The notes under the pieces: generated by a model | Seen by the model: only the letters and a program-made list of their open reading frames with translations | Databases searched by the model: none | What the model was told of the DNA's origin: nothing | Origin: Sphingomonas xinjiangensis | GTDB lineage: Bacteria; Pseudomonadota; Alphaproteobacteria; Sphingomonadales; Sphingomonadaceae | DNA length: 64,000 bases | Assembly (NCBI RefSeq): GCF_014199255.1 | Contig: NZ_JACIJF010000004.1 | Coordinates: 186,001 to 250,000, forward strand | Reading direction: 5' to 3' | Part shown: positions 7,955 through 16,812 of the stretch, piece after piece | Numbering within the stretch: the stretch's first letter is position 1 | Layout: each line of letters opens with the position of its first letter | Made by a program: the position numbers and the translations under genes

Positions 7955-9320
7955 TGCAGGTCGCATCACGCCTTTCTCTGACCTCGTTTGTTATTGGTTC
8001 GAGAAATCGCGGGCGATGATTGCTGCAGGGCAGGCTCGGCGAAGTGGGTTCGTCTCAACGAAGGCGATTGCGAAGAACGTTAATCTTCCGGTCCTGCAAA
8101 GGCTTTCGGCTGATGCTCGTATATACAACGCTTGGCAGAACGAGCCGTGGGTTGTCGATGGCGCAGCCGTTCGAGTGTCCCTCGTGTGCTTCGCTGCTCC
8201 GGAGGAGCGGACAAATCGGCTGTGGCTGGACGGTCAGCCGGCCACGCAAATCAACCCGAACCTGACGTCCGGACAGGATACGAGCACTGTTGCTAAGCTT
8301 CGAGAAAATGCCAACTCAGTGTTCATCGGTGTTCAGCAGAGTGGACCATTATCGATACCTCGTGAATTAGCCATCGACTGGTTGTCCCTGCCGCTCAATC
8401 CAAATGGTCGATCGAACAAAGATGTGCTTTCGGCTTACGCTTCGACCGACAACATCGTGGGCCGACCGCCCGAGGAGTTCTTAATCGACTTCCCGCAAGG
8501 GCTGGATGAAAGCTCAGCCAGCGAATTCGAGGAACCATTCGAGTATCTCAACCGCGCGGTTTATGATCCCCATCGCGAGGGAACATCTGTACCCTTCCCC
8601 ACCTATCGGAGGTCGACGGCCGGCCAAAATCCTAAGTGGTGGGAAGCCCATCGATGTCGGCCCAGTATGCGAGCCGCTCTGGAGCCCGTCGATAGCTATT
8701 TAGCTACAGGTGAGACCACTGAGCATCGAGTGTTCCGATTCCTTCCGTCGTACTTGATTCCAGACAAAAGCTTGTACGCCTTCCCCTACGCAGGGATGAT
8801 TGGTTTTGGGGTTCTGCAAAGCACCCTTCACGAGGTGTGGTGTACCTACTTCGGCAACCGGATCGGCGCAGGAAACCAGCGGCGGTATAATGCGTCCTTT
8901 GTATACCTGACCTTTCCTTTTCCCGAAGGCCTGACCCCCGACATCCCCGCCGCGGACTATGCCGACGATCCGCGTGCGCAGGCGATCGCGACAGCGGCGG
9001 CGCGACTCAACGAATTGCGCGAGAACTGGCTCAACCCCGCCGACCTGGTGGTGCGCGTGCCCGAAGTAGTGCCCGGCTATCCCGATCGCATCCTGCCCAA
9101 GGACGAGGAGGCGGCGAAGGAGCTGAAAAAGCGGACGCTCACCAACCTATACAATGCCCGCCCGCAATGGCTCGCCAACGCCCATGCCGCGCTCGATGCC
9201 GCAGTGGCCGATGCCTATGGCTGGGGCGACGACTGGCGCGCCGGGCTACTGACCGACGACGAGATACTGGCGCGGCTGTTCCGCCTCAACCAGCAGCGCG
9301 CCGCCGGAAGCGCCGGCTGA
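7920..9320 (+). CDS. Type IIL (MmeI-like) restriction-modification enzyme, C-terminal part with target recognition domain, after a frameshift
   Basis: The continuation of the preceding gene in another frame. The homologous part starts near 7956 with AGRITPFSDLVCYWFEKSRA, the region right after methyltransferase motif IV. It then covers the target recognition domain and a C-terminal helical segment ending at 9320. The nominal ATG at 7920 has no ribosome binding site and is probably not used. From about 7,900 to 8,920 the DNA is far less GC-rich (about 48-52% in sampled lines) than the flanks (above 70% near 9.2 kb) and uses A/T-ending codons freely. The swap begins just after motif IV and ends where the conserved C-terminal part resumes, as expected for an exchanged specificity domain. 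Confidence 0.75.
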   Translation: MRRIPRSYGGSNAGRITPFSDLVCYWFEKSRAMIAAGQARRSGFVSTKAIAKNVNLPVLQRLSADARIYNAWQNEPWVVDGAAVRVSLVCFAAPEERTNRLWLDGQPATQINPNLTSGQDTSTVAKLRENANSVFIGVQQSGPLSIPRELAIDWLSLPLNPNGRSNKDVLSAYASTDNIVGRPPEEFLIDFPQGLDESSASEFEEPFEYLNRAVYDPHREGTSVPFPTYRRSTAGQNPKWWEAHRCRPSMRAALEPVDSYLATGETTEHRVFRFLPSYLIPDKSLYAFPYAGMIGFGVLQSTLHEVWCTYFGNRIGAGNQRRYNASFVYLTFPFPEGLTPDIPAADYADDPRAQAIATAAARLNELRENWLNPADLVVRVPEVVPGYPDRILPKDEEAAKELKKRTLTNLYNARPQWLANAHAALDAAVADAYGWGDDWRAGLLTDDEILARLFRLNQQRAAGSAG

Positions 9321-9344
9321 GCGGGGCTCGAAAGCCGCCCGTTG

Positions 9345-10187
9345 TCACACCATCACGGCAGCCGCAAACTCGCTATCCGCCTTGTTGATCAGCGCGCGGT
9401 CGTCATGGTTCCACGGGTGGAAGCCCGGCAGGAAGAACGCGAACCAGTGCCCCATCACCTTGCGCACCAGCCCGGGATTGCCGAACGCGTACCAGATCAG
9501 CTTCGCCCACACGCGCGGGCCGGTCAGCCCGTCCTGGCGCAGCAGCTCCAATATGCCGCGGCGGCGGCCGTCATAGAATCGCCAGGTGGTGATCAGCATC
9601 ACTGTCGATTTCACGCGCCAGCGCTGCCACCGGCTCCAGTCCTTCGTGGCGTGCATCCAGGTGTCGAACGCGACGCCCTTATGCTCGATCTCCTCGATCG
9701 CGTGCCAGCGCCACATCGCCGCCGCCTCGGGCTCGGCGCCGTCCAGGTTGCGCGGATCGGCCAGCAGCGCGTGCGCCAGGATCGCGGTGAAATGCTCCAG
9801 GCACAAAGTCGCGGCCAGGCTGCCGATCGGCGGGCGGTTCTTGGTCAGCGCCAGCTGCGCGTCCACGTCCGCCTCCAGCGTGCTGATATCATATCCCTGG
9901 TCGGTCACATGGCGGTTGAACGCCACATGCTCGCGGGTGTGGATCACTTCCTGCTTGATGAAGGCGTTGATCTCGGCCTGGAGCCGCGGCGGGGTGCCCT
10001 CGCGGAATTTCCGCACGCTGTCGATGAAGAAGCCCTCGCCCTTGGGAAAGGTGACCGACAGCGCGTTGTAGAACGCCGTGGCGATGGGGTCGCCGTTCAG
10101 CCACCAGCGCGCGCGGTCGACCCCGCGTCCGAAGCGCCGGTCGCGCGGGGTGATCGCCAGGTCCGCGGGAGTCTTTGCTTTCGGCAC
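9345..10187 (-). CDS. PF10118 family predicted metal-dependent hydrolase
   Basis: A 280-residue protein of the PF10118 (COG3687, predicted metal-dependent hydrolase) family. Typical features are WWLNGDPIATAFYNALSVTFPKGEGFF near the N-terminus, then FIKQEVIHTREHVAFN, then LEHFTAILAH, and MWRWHAIEEIEHKGVAFD. The E/H-rich helices look like a ferritin-like di-metal site. No reaction is established for the family. The GTG at 10185-10187 is preferred because GGAG lies seven bases before it; a TTG 30 bases further out would overlap the divergent promoter region. It is divergent from a TetR regulator, which may control it. Confidence 0.78.
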   Translation of the reverse strand: MPKAKTPADLAITPRDRRFGRGVDRARWWLNGDPIATAFYNALSVTFPKGEGFFIDSVRKFREGTPPRLQAEINAFIKQEVIHTREHVAFNRHVTDQGYDISTLEADVDAQLALTKNRPPIGSLAATLCLEHFTAILAHALLADPRNLDGAEPEAAAMWRWHAIEEIEHKGVAFDTWMHATKDWSRWQRWRVKSTVMLITTWRFYDGRRRGILELLRQDGLTGPRVWAKLIWYAFGNPGLVRKVMGHWFAFFLPGFHPWNHDDRALINKADSEFAAAVMV

Positions 10188-10240
10188 GGCTTTGCTCCAG
10201 AGACATGGGGGAAACAAACAAGATAGTTCTACTTACATCG

Positions 10241-10828
10241 ATGTCAATAACTCCGCGCCGGCGGCTTTCTCCCGAAGAATCGCGCGACGCCGCGCTTGAG
10301 GCTGCCCGCGCGCTGTTGCTGGCCGCGGGTCCGCAGGCGGTGACGCTCAAGGCGGTGTCCGCGGCGATCGGGCGGACGCATGCCAATCTGCTTCACCATT
10401 TCGGCTCGGCCGCGGGGCTGCAAAAGTCGCTGGCGGCGTGCATTGCCGAGCGGGTTACCGCTAAAATCGGTGCCGCGGTGCTGCGCGCGCGCACCGAAAC
10501 GCATGATCCGCGTGAGGTTGTGGACCTTACCTTCGATGCGTTCGACACCGAAGGCGCGGGCGCTTTGGCCAGTTGGATGATCCTGAATGGCAATCAGGAC
10601 GCGCTCGATCCGATCCTTGAGGCGATCCACCGGCTGGTCGATCACATCGCCGAAGGTCCTGATTTGCAAGCGGTTTCCCTGCATGAAGAGACGTTGCAGC
10701 TGGTCCTGATGGCGTTGGGCGACGCGCTGCTCGGCGCGGCGATGGCGCGCGCGCTGGGGCTTGACCGCGATACTGCCCGCAAAATGGCTACGCGACGCCT
10801 AACCTATTCAATGCAAAAGAAAAGTTGA
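10241..10828 (+). CDS. TetR/AcrR family transcriptional regulator
   Basis: A ~195-residue TetR-type repressor. The N-terminal helix-turn-helix reads AALEAARALLLAAGPQAVTLKAVSAAIGRTHANLLHHFGS, with the usual family spacing and an LHHFGS in place of YYHFGS. The C-terminal ligand domain is all-helical and not diagnostic. ATG 10241 leaves a 53-base gap to the divergent hydrolase, room for overlapping promoters and an operator. An ATG at 10205 in the same frame would shorten the gap to 17 bases. Control of the divergent PF10118 gene and of itself is the natural inference. Confidence 0.82.
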   Translation: MSITPRRRLSPEESRDAALEAARALLLAAGPQAVTLKAVSAAIGRTHANLLHHFGSAAGLQKSLAACIAERVTAKIGAAVLRARTETHDPREVVDLTFDAFDTEGAGALASWMILNGNQDALDPILEAIHRLVDHIAEGPDLQAVSLHEETLQLVLMALGDALLGAAMARALGLDRDTARKMATRRLTYSMQKKS

Positions 10829-10867
10829 TCGCTGGCCACATCGTTTTCCGCGTCGACCAGATAGTGG

Positions 10868-12832
10868 CTATTCCGCCGCCACTCGAGTCCCCCTACCCCC
10901 TTCCAGCTCCACCGCCTCATCCACCGCGCGGGCAAGTCCAGCCATCGTGAATGGCTTCCTAAGTACCGACCGCCCCGCGAAAATCTCCGCATCCACCTCT
11001 CCGGCAAATCCGGTAACGAACAGCACCGCCACCCCCTTGATCCGCTCGCCCAGCGCCGCGATCATCTCGGGTCCCGTCTGTGTCGGCATCAGCACGTCGG
11101 ACAAGATCAGGTCCAGCGCAGCCATTCCATCCACCGCTTCAGGCGCCTGTAACGGATCCGGACACGCCGTCACTCGGTGCCCCAATTCCTCCAGCGCACC
11201 CACGGTCGCGTTCAGCACCCGCGGATCGTCCTCCACCACCAGAATGTCATAAGCCCGGTCGGACGTCGCCATCTGGCTGACCGCCACCTCCGGCGCCGCA
11301 GCCGCTACGCCGGCATGACGCGGCAGATAGAGCGTGACCGTGGTTCCCTCACCCTCGCGCGAGTCCAGCGAGATCTCGCCCCCGGATTGGCGCGCGAAGC
11401 CGAAGATCTGGCTAAGCCCCAGTCCAGTGCCCTTGCCCACGGGCTTGGTAGTGAAGAATGGTTCGAACACGCGCTCCATCACACCGGGCGCCATCCCGCA
11501 GCCGGTATCGCTCACCGCAAGCGTGACGAACTCTCCTGCCACCCGCTCGCCGCCCTGCCCGATGGCATGGTCAGCTTGGCCCGTCGCGATCGTCAGCCGC
11601 CCCCGCCCGTTCATTGCGTCGCGGGCGTTCACCGCCAAATTGAGAACTGCGTTCTCCAGTTGATGCTTGTCGACGAACACGCACCAGCCATGGCTGGTGT
11701 CCTGCGTCTCCACTGCGATGGTGTCGCCCAACGTGCGGTCGAGCAGGTCGGACATGCCGGCAATGAGCGAGGCGGCCTCCACCGCTTCGGGCAGCAACGG
11801 CTCGGACCGCGAAAAGGCCAGCAGGCGCCGAGTCAGCGCCGCCGCGCGCCCGGCTCCGTCCATGGCATTGTCGATATGGCGCCGCGCGTCGGAGGGAGAG
11901 GTGTTCAGCTGCCGCTTCGCCATCTCAAGCCCACCAAGCACCACGGCGAGCATGTTGTTGAAGTCGTGCGCGATGCCGCCGGTCAGCTGTCCCACGGCTT
12001 CCATCTTCTGGATCTGCCGTAGCTGCGCTTCGGCCTGCTCGCGCTCGCGCGCTTCCTCGCGCAGCTGCTTGGTCGCAGCGGATACCGCTTCCTGAAGCGC
12101 AATCGCACGCTCGCGCTCGGCATGCGCTTCGGCGTCAGCCGCTGCCTTCTCGCCTTGCGCCTGGATTGCCAGCCATCCCAGCAGGATGGCCCCCAGCACG
12201 ATCAGCACGCCAAAGAGCGTCAGGATACGCGACGCATAGGTGGAACTTTGCAGCAGGTCTGCCGCCGCTTCGGTCCGGTCGCGCAGCAATAGGCGCTCGG
12301 AGTCGACCACCTGCGCCAGCAGCGCCTCCAGCCTGGTTCGTGCGGGGCTCTGGCGGACGCGGTAATAGCTGCCCCACGCATCGTTGTGGCGCTTGTACGT
12401 GGAATAGAGCGCGGTCTCGTCCAGTTCCTTGCCGCGCGCCGCGAACGCCGCCTGAAGCGCGCGGATGCGGCTCTGCTGGCCGCGATTGTCGCCAGTGAGC
12501 TGGCGCAGGCGGAGCAGCTGCTCGCCAGCCCTGGCCCAATAGCTCACATATTGCTGGCCTAGCCTCTTGTCCGCGCTAACCACATAGCGGCCCAACGCGG
12601 CCTCCGCCGAAGAAATCGCGCCGGACAGCTGGTTGGTCCGGATAATGACTTCGAAGGTATGCTGCTGAAGCCGGATTGCCTCGTCGCGTTGCGCTTCGGT
12701 GCGGTACTGGAGGAAGATCAGCGCGCCCAGCACGCCGATACCGAGCAACGCAAGCGCGCCCAGCAGCTTAAGCCGCCAGTTCGTATCCCTGAGCCTCTGC
12801 TCGGTATCCATGGCCACCGCAGTGTCCGTCAT
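10868..12832 (-). CDS. CHASE3-domain hybrid sensor histidine kinase with C-terminal receiver
   Basis: A 654-residue inner-membrane hybrid kinase. TM1 (about 22-42) and TM2 (about 203-223) flank a periplasmic CHASE3-like four-helix sensor. A coiled coil (225-275) leads to the dimerisation domain with GGIAHDFNNML (H289). The HATPase domain has N-box NLAVNARDAM (398-407), G1 box SDTGCGM (441-447) and GKGTGLGL (466-473). A receiver domain begins at DILVVEDD (529-536), with phosphoacceptor D579 and a conserved RKPF. No output regulator is adjacent, so the receiver may feed a distant partner. It starts at 12832 and is separated from spt by a short gap. Confidence 0.9.
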   Translation of the reverse strand: MTDTAVAMDTEQRLRDTNWRLKLLGALALLGIGVLGALIFLQYRTEAQRDEAIRLQQHTFEVIIRTNQLSGAISSAEAALGRYVVSADKRLGQQYVSYWARAGEQLLRLRQLTGDNRGQQSRIRALQAAFAARGKELDETALYSTYKRHNDAWGSYYRVRQSPARTRLEALLAQVVDSERLLLRDRTEAAADLLQSSTYASRILTLFGVLIVLGAILLGWLAIQAQGEKAAADAEAHAERERAIALQEAVSAATKQLREEAREREQAEAQLRQIQKMEAVGQLTGGIAHDFNNMLAVVLGGLEMAKRQLNTSPSDARRHIDNAMDGAGRAAALTRRLLAFSRSEPLLPEAVEAASLIAGMSDLLDRTLGDTIAVETQDTSHGWCVFVDKHQLENAVLNLAVNARDAMNGRGRLTIATGQADHAIGQGGERVAGEFVTLAVSDTGCGMAPGVMERVFEPFFTTKPVGKGTGLGLSQIFGFARQSGGEISLDSREGEGTTVTLYLPRHAGVAAAAPEVAVSQMATSDRAYDILVVEDDPRVLNATVGALEELGHRVTACPDPLQAPEAVDGMAALDLILSDVLMPTQTGPEMIAALGERIKGVAVLFVTGFAGEVDAEIFAGRSVLRKPFTMAGLARAVDEAVELEGGRGTRVAAE

Positions 12833-12882
12833 GGTAACAGCTTAGGCCAGCGTGCGCGGCGTGAAAAGCTTAGGGCCGTCCC

Positions 12883-14145
12883 TTACCTTATCACCCCGAT
12901 CGCCTGCCCAGCGGCACGGAACATGCCGATCACCCGCTCGATCTGCTCGGGCGTATGTTCCGCGCAGAGCGAGCAGCGCAGCAGGAAGGTTCCTGCTGGC
13001 GTCGCGGGCGGACGCGCCATGTTCACGTAAAGGCCATTGTCGAGCAGCGCCTGCCACATCACCACCGCCTGCTCCTGATCCTCCAAAATCACCGCGACGA
13101 TCGCGCTGTCCGGCTTCTCGGTGCCGAGGCGGAAGCCCATGGCCTTGAGGCCGCCATGCACGCGGCGCGCATTGTCCCACAGCCGTGCGCGCTTCTCATG
13201 CGCAGTCATCAGCTTGCGGATCGACGCCGTTGCGGTCGCGACCACCGACGGCGGCAGCGAGGCCGTGAAGATGTACGGGCGGCAGGCCAGCCGGATGGCC
13301 TCAAACTTGGGATGGCTGGAAATGCAGAAGCCGCCGACGGTGCCGACGGACTTGGAGAAGGTGCCGACCACGAAATCGACTTGATCCTCCAGCCCTTGAT
13401 CCTCATACACGCCGCGCCCATTGGGCCCGAAAAACCCCATGGAATGCGCCTCATCGACCAGCACCATGCAGCCATGCTTCTTGGCTACCGCAACCATTTC
13501 CTTGAGCGGCGCGATGTCGCCGAGCATTGAGTACACGCCTTCGAGCACCACCAGCTTGCCGGCTTCGGCAGGCAAACGGCCCAGGCGCTTGTCGAGGTCG
13601 GTCACGTCGTTGTGGCGGAAGCGGACGATCTCGGCATTGCCCTGCTTGCAGCCATCATAGATCGACGCATGGCTGTCGGCGTCGAGGATGACATACTCGC
13701 CCTTGCCGGCAAGCGTGGAGATCATGCCAAGATTGGCCATATAGCCGGTCGAGAAAACGATAGCGCCAGACACCCCGTAGAAGTCGCGCAGCGCCTGTTC
13801 GACTTCGATGTGATCCTGGAAGGTGCCGTTCAGCATACGGCTGCCATTGGTGCCCGAACCGAACTGATCGAGCGCGGCATGGCCTGCGGCGATCACATCG
13901 GGATCGAAGGTCATGCCCATATAATTGTAGGTGCCGAGCAGGATCGTGTCGCGGCCCGCGATCACCGCCTCGGTGGGCGACTTCACCTGCTCCATGACAA
14001 TCGCGAACGGATCGGTGACGCCACTGTCGAGCAGCGCCTGCCGCTCGGTAATGAGGCCGTCGAACTTACTCATCAAGTCGCGCCCGGGTGCGACGGGTGC
14101 GGGGTTCTCGGGCAGCTTCTCTGGCGTATCGATCGCGTCGGTCAC
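12883..14145 (-). CDS. spt: serine palmitoyltransferase
   Basis: A 420-residue PLP enzyme of the alpha-oxoamine synthase family. It condenses L-serine with a long-chain acyl thioester to give 3-ketosphinganine, the first step of sphingolipid synthesis. Length and sequence agree closely with the soluble Sphingomonas paucimobilis enzyme. The PLP lysine is K265 in GTFSKSVGT, and H159, D231 and H234 of the cofactor site are present (VLVDEAHSMGFFG). The C-terminal RPPATPAGTFLLRCS matches the substrate-carboxylate region. It follows the acyl carrier protein gene by seven bases. Sphingomonads use glycosphingolipids instead of LPS, so this gene is a lineage marker. Confidence 0.96.
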   Translation of the reverse strand: MTDAIDTPEKLPENPAPVAPGRDLMSKFDGLITERQALLDSGVTDPFAIVMEQVKSPTEAVIAGRDTILLGTYNYMGMTFDPDVIAAGHAALDQFGSGTNGSRMLNGTFQDHIEVEQALRDFYGVSGAIVFSTGYMANLGMISTLAGKGEYVILDADSHASIYDGCKQGNAEIVRFRHNDVTDLDKRLGRLPAEAGKLVVLEGVYSMLGDIAPLKEMVAVAKKHGCMVLVDEAHSMGFFGPNGRGVYEDQGLEDQVDFVVGTFSKSVGTVGGFCISSHPKFEAIRLACRPYIFTASLPPSVVATATASIRKLMTAHEKRARLWDNARRVHGGLKAMGFRLGTEKPDSAIVAVILEDQEQAVVMWQALLDNGLYVNMARPPATPAGTFLLRCSLCAEHTPEQIERVIGMFRAAGQAIGVIR

Positions 14146-14152
14146 GGCGTGC

Positions 14153-14395
14153 TCAGCCCTTCAGCTTCTGGACGGCGTCAACCAACTGGCCGACGGTCTC
14201 AATCTCGGCCTGCATGTTCATCGTGATGATGATGTCGAATTCATCTTCGATCGCGGCCACGAAGTCCATGACGGTGAGGCTGTCCCATTCGAGGTCGCCG
14301 GCGAAGGTGGTGCTGTCGGTCAGGCCGACACCCTTCTTGTTGAAGGGCTCGATCTGGGTTTTGACGGTCTCGAAGACGGAGGCGCGGTCGGTCAT
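14153..14395 (-). CDS. acyl carrier protein dedicated to sphingolipid synthesis
   Basis: An 80-residue acyl carrier protein. The phosphopantetheine serine is S39 in WDSLTVMDF, and the acidic helices that follow are typical. Its position seven bases upstream of spt makes it the likely acyl donor carrier for serine palmitoyltransferase rather than the fatty-acid synthase ACP. Caulobacter has the same acp-spt pairing. The start ATG at 14393-14395 gives the usual ACP length; the longer reading to 14431 adds atypical sequence. About 200 bases without a convincing gene lie upstream. Confidence 0.92.
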   Translation of the reverse strand: MTDRASVFETVKTQIEPFNKKGVGLTDSTTFAGDLEWDSLTVMDFVAAIEDEFDIIITMNMQAEIETVGQLVDAVQKLKG

Positions 14396-14594
14396 GGGCG
14401 GGTCCTTAAAGCGATGGCCTGCGCGTGCCAAGCGAATGCGGCGAACGCAGGGCGGCGCGGCGACAAGCCTGGTACCTATACCTGCCGCTGATGAAGTTGA
14501 GGAAGTTGCGGTCTGACATCCCTCTTGATCGGTCCCAGCTAGGCGGCAGCGCGTGCAACCGGACCGGAGCAGAGCAAATCCTATCTTGCAAGGC

Positions 14595-15500
14595 TCAGAG
14601 CAGGCCGCGCTCCCGGTACCAGGCAGCCGTCCTCGCTAACCCGGCGAACGTTTCCACGCGCGGTACCCACAAGCTGCTTGGCGGGCGGCGATCGGGGTCG
14701 CTGACCCAATCGGGATGAAAGAAATAGTCGACTCGGTCTGGAGTAAGCTTGGCGCCCTTGCCACGGGCGAGCTGGTCTAGCCACGCACCCGCGAGCAGCG
14801 CTGGGCGCGGCAGGTTAATGGCCACGATCCGCCTGCCGGTTGCGGCGCCGATCGCATGCGCGAACTCGCGGTGGGTCCAGCCGCCGTCCCGCCCGTCGTC
14901 GGGGTCGAGGATATGAGGGCACGTACCGGTCGTGGCGAGCGCCAGCAACAGGTGACCAAGATCACTCACTTCGATGAGCGAGATGCGCCCGTTGCCCGGC
15001 AGCAAGGCCAGTCCGCGATTGGCGAGCTTGAAGAGTTCGAGCATCTCCAGGTCGCCGGGGCCATAAATCGCCGGCGGCCGGACGATGGTCCAGTCGAGTC
15101 CGGAAGCCTGAACAAGCGCGTCGCCCTGCGCCTTCGACCAGCCATAGGCGGACAACTCCGGCTCGCGCGCAGCCAGCGAGGAGACATGGACAAAGCGCCG
15201 CCCGCCGACGTGCTTCGCAGCATCGAGCATGTTGCGGGTGCCTTCGATATTACCAGCAGCAAAGCCGGCGCGATCGGGCGCGTTTACCACCCCGGCAACG
15301 TGGATTACTGCGTCGGCGCCAGCACACAGTTCGGCCAGTGCTTGTGGGGTTTCCAAGTCGCCGCCGATCCAGGTTACGCCTTGCCGCGCCGGCTGCGCTC
15401 GCCGGGTGAGCGCTCGGACCTGATGGCCTGCGTACAAGGCGAGTTCAATCAGCCGCGTGCCGACAAAGCCGGTACCGCCGGTAATCGCGATCTTAGTCAT
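14595..15500 (-). CDS. NAD(P)-dependent epimerase/dehydratase, likely ceramide reductase (CerR-like)
   Basis: A 301-residue extended short-chain dehydrogenase. The Rossmann motif TGGTGFVG spans 7-14, a catalytic serine lies in HVSS (105-108), and the YxxxK pair is Y119/K123. The Caulobacter sphingolipid cluster places a protein of this type (CerR) beside spt and acp, where it reduces the 3-keto group. The same neighbourhood here makes that role likely. A reductase for another nucleotide sugar or lipid cannot be excluded by sequence alone. It is transcribed in the same direction as acp and spt, about 200 bases upstream, and may have its own transcript. Confidence 0.75.
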   Translation of the reverse strand: MTKIAITGGTGFVGTRLIELALYAGHQVRALTRRAQPARQGVTWIGGDLETPQALAELCAGADAVIHVAGVVNAPDRAGFAAGNIEGTRNMLDAAKHVGGRRFVHVSSLAAREPELSAYGWSKAQGDALVQASGLDWTIVRPPAIYGPGDLEMLELFKLANRGLALLPGNGRISLIEVSDLGHLLLALATTGTCPHILDPDDGRDGGWTHREFAHAIGAATGRRIVAINLPRPALLAGAWLDQLARGKGAKLTPDRVDYFFHPDWVSDPDRRPPSSLWVPRVETFAGLARTAAWYRERGLL

Positions 15501-15510
15501 CTGATGATCT

Positions 15511-15536
15511 CACGCGAAGGCGCAGAGGCGCGAAGA
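15511..15536. repeat. short degenerate CGCGAAG/GCGCAGAG tandem motif
   Basis: Between proB and the cerR-like gene the sequence runs through near-copies of an 8-9 base unit (CGCGAAGG, CGCAGAGG, CGCGAAGA). It resembles short intergenic repeats scattered in sphingomonad genomes, but only this copy is visible in the window. Confidence 0.3.
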
Positions 15537-15579
15537 ATGCACGAGAGAAGTGCACGCAAGGCGGCCGCCTCCCCTCGAA

Positions 15580-16686
15580 TCACAGCAGGGCCATGTGATT
15601 GCGGTGAACGAGCGCCGAACGCGGCGCGTAGCCCAGCAGTTCGGCCTGCTCCTCGTTGCGGCGACCCAGGATATTCGCGGCATCCTCAGCCGCATACTCG
15701 CTCAAGCCGCGGGCAAGCGGCTTCCCGTCCGCACCAACGATCACGATCAAATCGCCGCGCGCGAAGCTGCCCTCGATCCGGGTGACGCCGGCGGCGAGCA
15801 GGCTTCGGCCTTGCCCCAATGCCGCCGCCGCACCGGCATCGACATGAAGCTTCCCACGCGCGGTAAGTCCGCCGGCCAGCCACGCTTTTCGCGCGGGCGC
15901 CGTACGCTCGGCCACGAACAAGCTGTGCCTTGCTTCGGCCGAGAGCGGTTGGTCGGCCGTGCCCGACGCGATGGCCAGGTGCGCGCCCGCGCCATTGGCA
16001 ATACGCGCTGCGGCGATCTTCGACACCATCCCACCCGATCCCATGCCTGAAGCCGAACCACCATCCGCCATTGCCTCGATCGCGCCGTCGATCCGTTCGA
16101 TCCGGGGGATATGCTGCGCGCCCGGCTGCGCCGGGTTGCGATCGTAAAGCCCATCGACATCGGAAAGCAGCACCACACCCTGCGCGCCCGCCGCCTGCGC
16201 CACGCGGGCGGCCAGACGGTCATTGTCGCCGAACCGGATTTCCTCGGTCGCGACGCTGTCATTCTCGTTGAGGATGGGGACCACGCGGAGGTTCAACAAC
16301 CGGTCGAGAGTCGCGGCGGCGTTGAGATAGCGCCGGCGATCCTCAAGGTCGCCGAGCGTCACCAGCATCTGCGCAGCCGTGAGGCCTTGTGCATGCAGCA
16401 CCTCTGCCCAGACTTGGCTGAGTGCGATCTGGCCGGTGGCGGCGGCAGCCTGCGCATCCTCAAGGCTGGCGCGCCCGCCCTTTGGAAGCTTCAGCCGCCG
16501 CGCCCCAAGCGCGATGGCGCCCGACGACACGATGGCGAGTTGCTGCCCTTCGGCATGGCGCCGCGCAATCGCGGCGGCGACTTGCTCCAGCCAGACGCGC
16601 CGCACCTGCCCGTCGGCATCGACGAGCAGCGCGGAGCCGATCTTCACAACCAGGCGCGAACAGGAAGCGGGCGGGAATAACGGCAT
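15580..16686 (-). CDS. proB: glutamate 5-kinase
   Basis: A 368-residue glutamate 5-kinase, the first enzyme of proline synthesis (L-glutamate plus ATP to glutamyl 5-phosphate). The amino acid kinase domain starts with LVVKIGSALLVD and has IVSSGAIALGARRL, PILNENDSVA, FGDNDRLAARVA and GSGGMVSKI. The C-terminal ~75 residues form a PUA domain (GDLIVIVGADGKPLARGLSEY). The length is typical. It lies downstream of obgE on the same strand, an arrangement common in alphaproteobacteria, but a Uma2 remnant now separates the two. proA is not in the window. Confidence 0.96.
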   Translation of the reverse strand: MPLFPPASCSRLVVKIGSALLVDADGQVRRVWLEQVAAAIARRHAEGQQLAIVSSGAIALGARRLKLPKGGRASLEDAQAAAATGQIALSQVWAEVLHAQGLTAAQMLVTLGDLEDRRRYLNAAATLDRLLNLRVVPILNENDSVATEEIRFGDNDRLAARVAQAAGAQGVVLLSDVDGLYDRNPAQPGAQHIPRIERIDGAIEAMADGGSASGMGSGGMVSKIAAARIANGAGAHLAIASGTADQPLSAEARHSLFVAERTAPARKAWLAGGLTARGKLHVDAGAAAALGQGRSLLAAGVTRIEGSFARGDLIVIVGADGKPLARGLSEYAAEDAANILGRRNEEQAELLGYAPRSALVHRNHMALL

Positions 16687-16812
16687 GGGGCGGACTTAGC
16701 GCGCGCAGCCCGGCACGCCAACTCAGTCGCGCGCGAAGATCTCGTCATGCGGGACGGTTATCGCGAGGGACGGCAAAGAAAGGTCAAGGGGCTTGTCATG
16801 CGCCTGCGCGTT

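Noticed and set aside
14406..14591. 61-codon minus-strand frame between acp and the cerR-like gene
   Set aside because: No conserved motif, poor codon use and no ribosome binding site; the stretch is left as intergenic.
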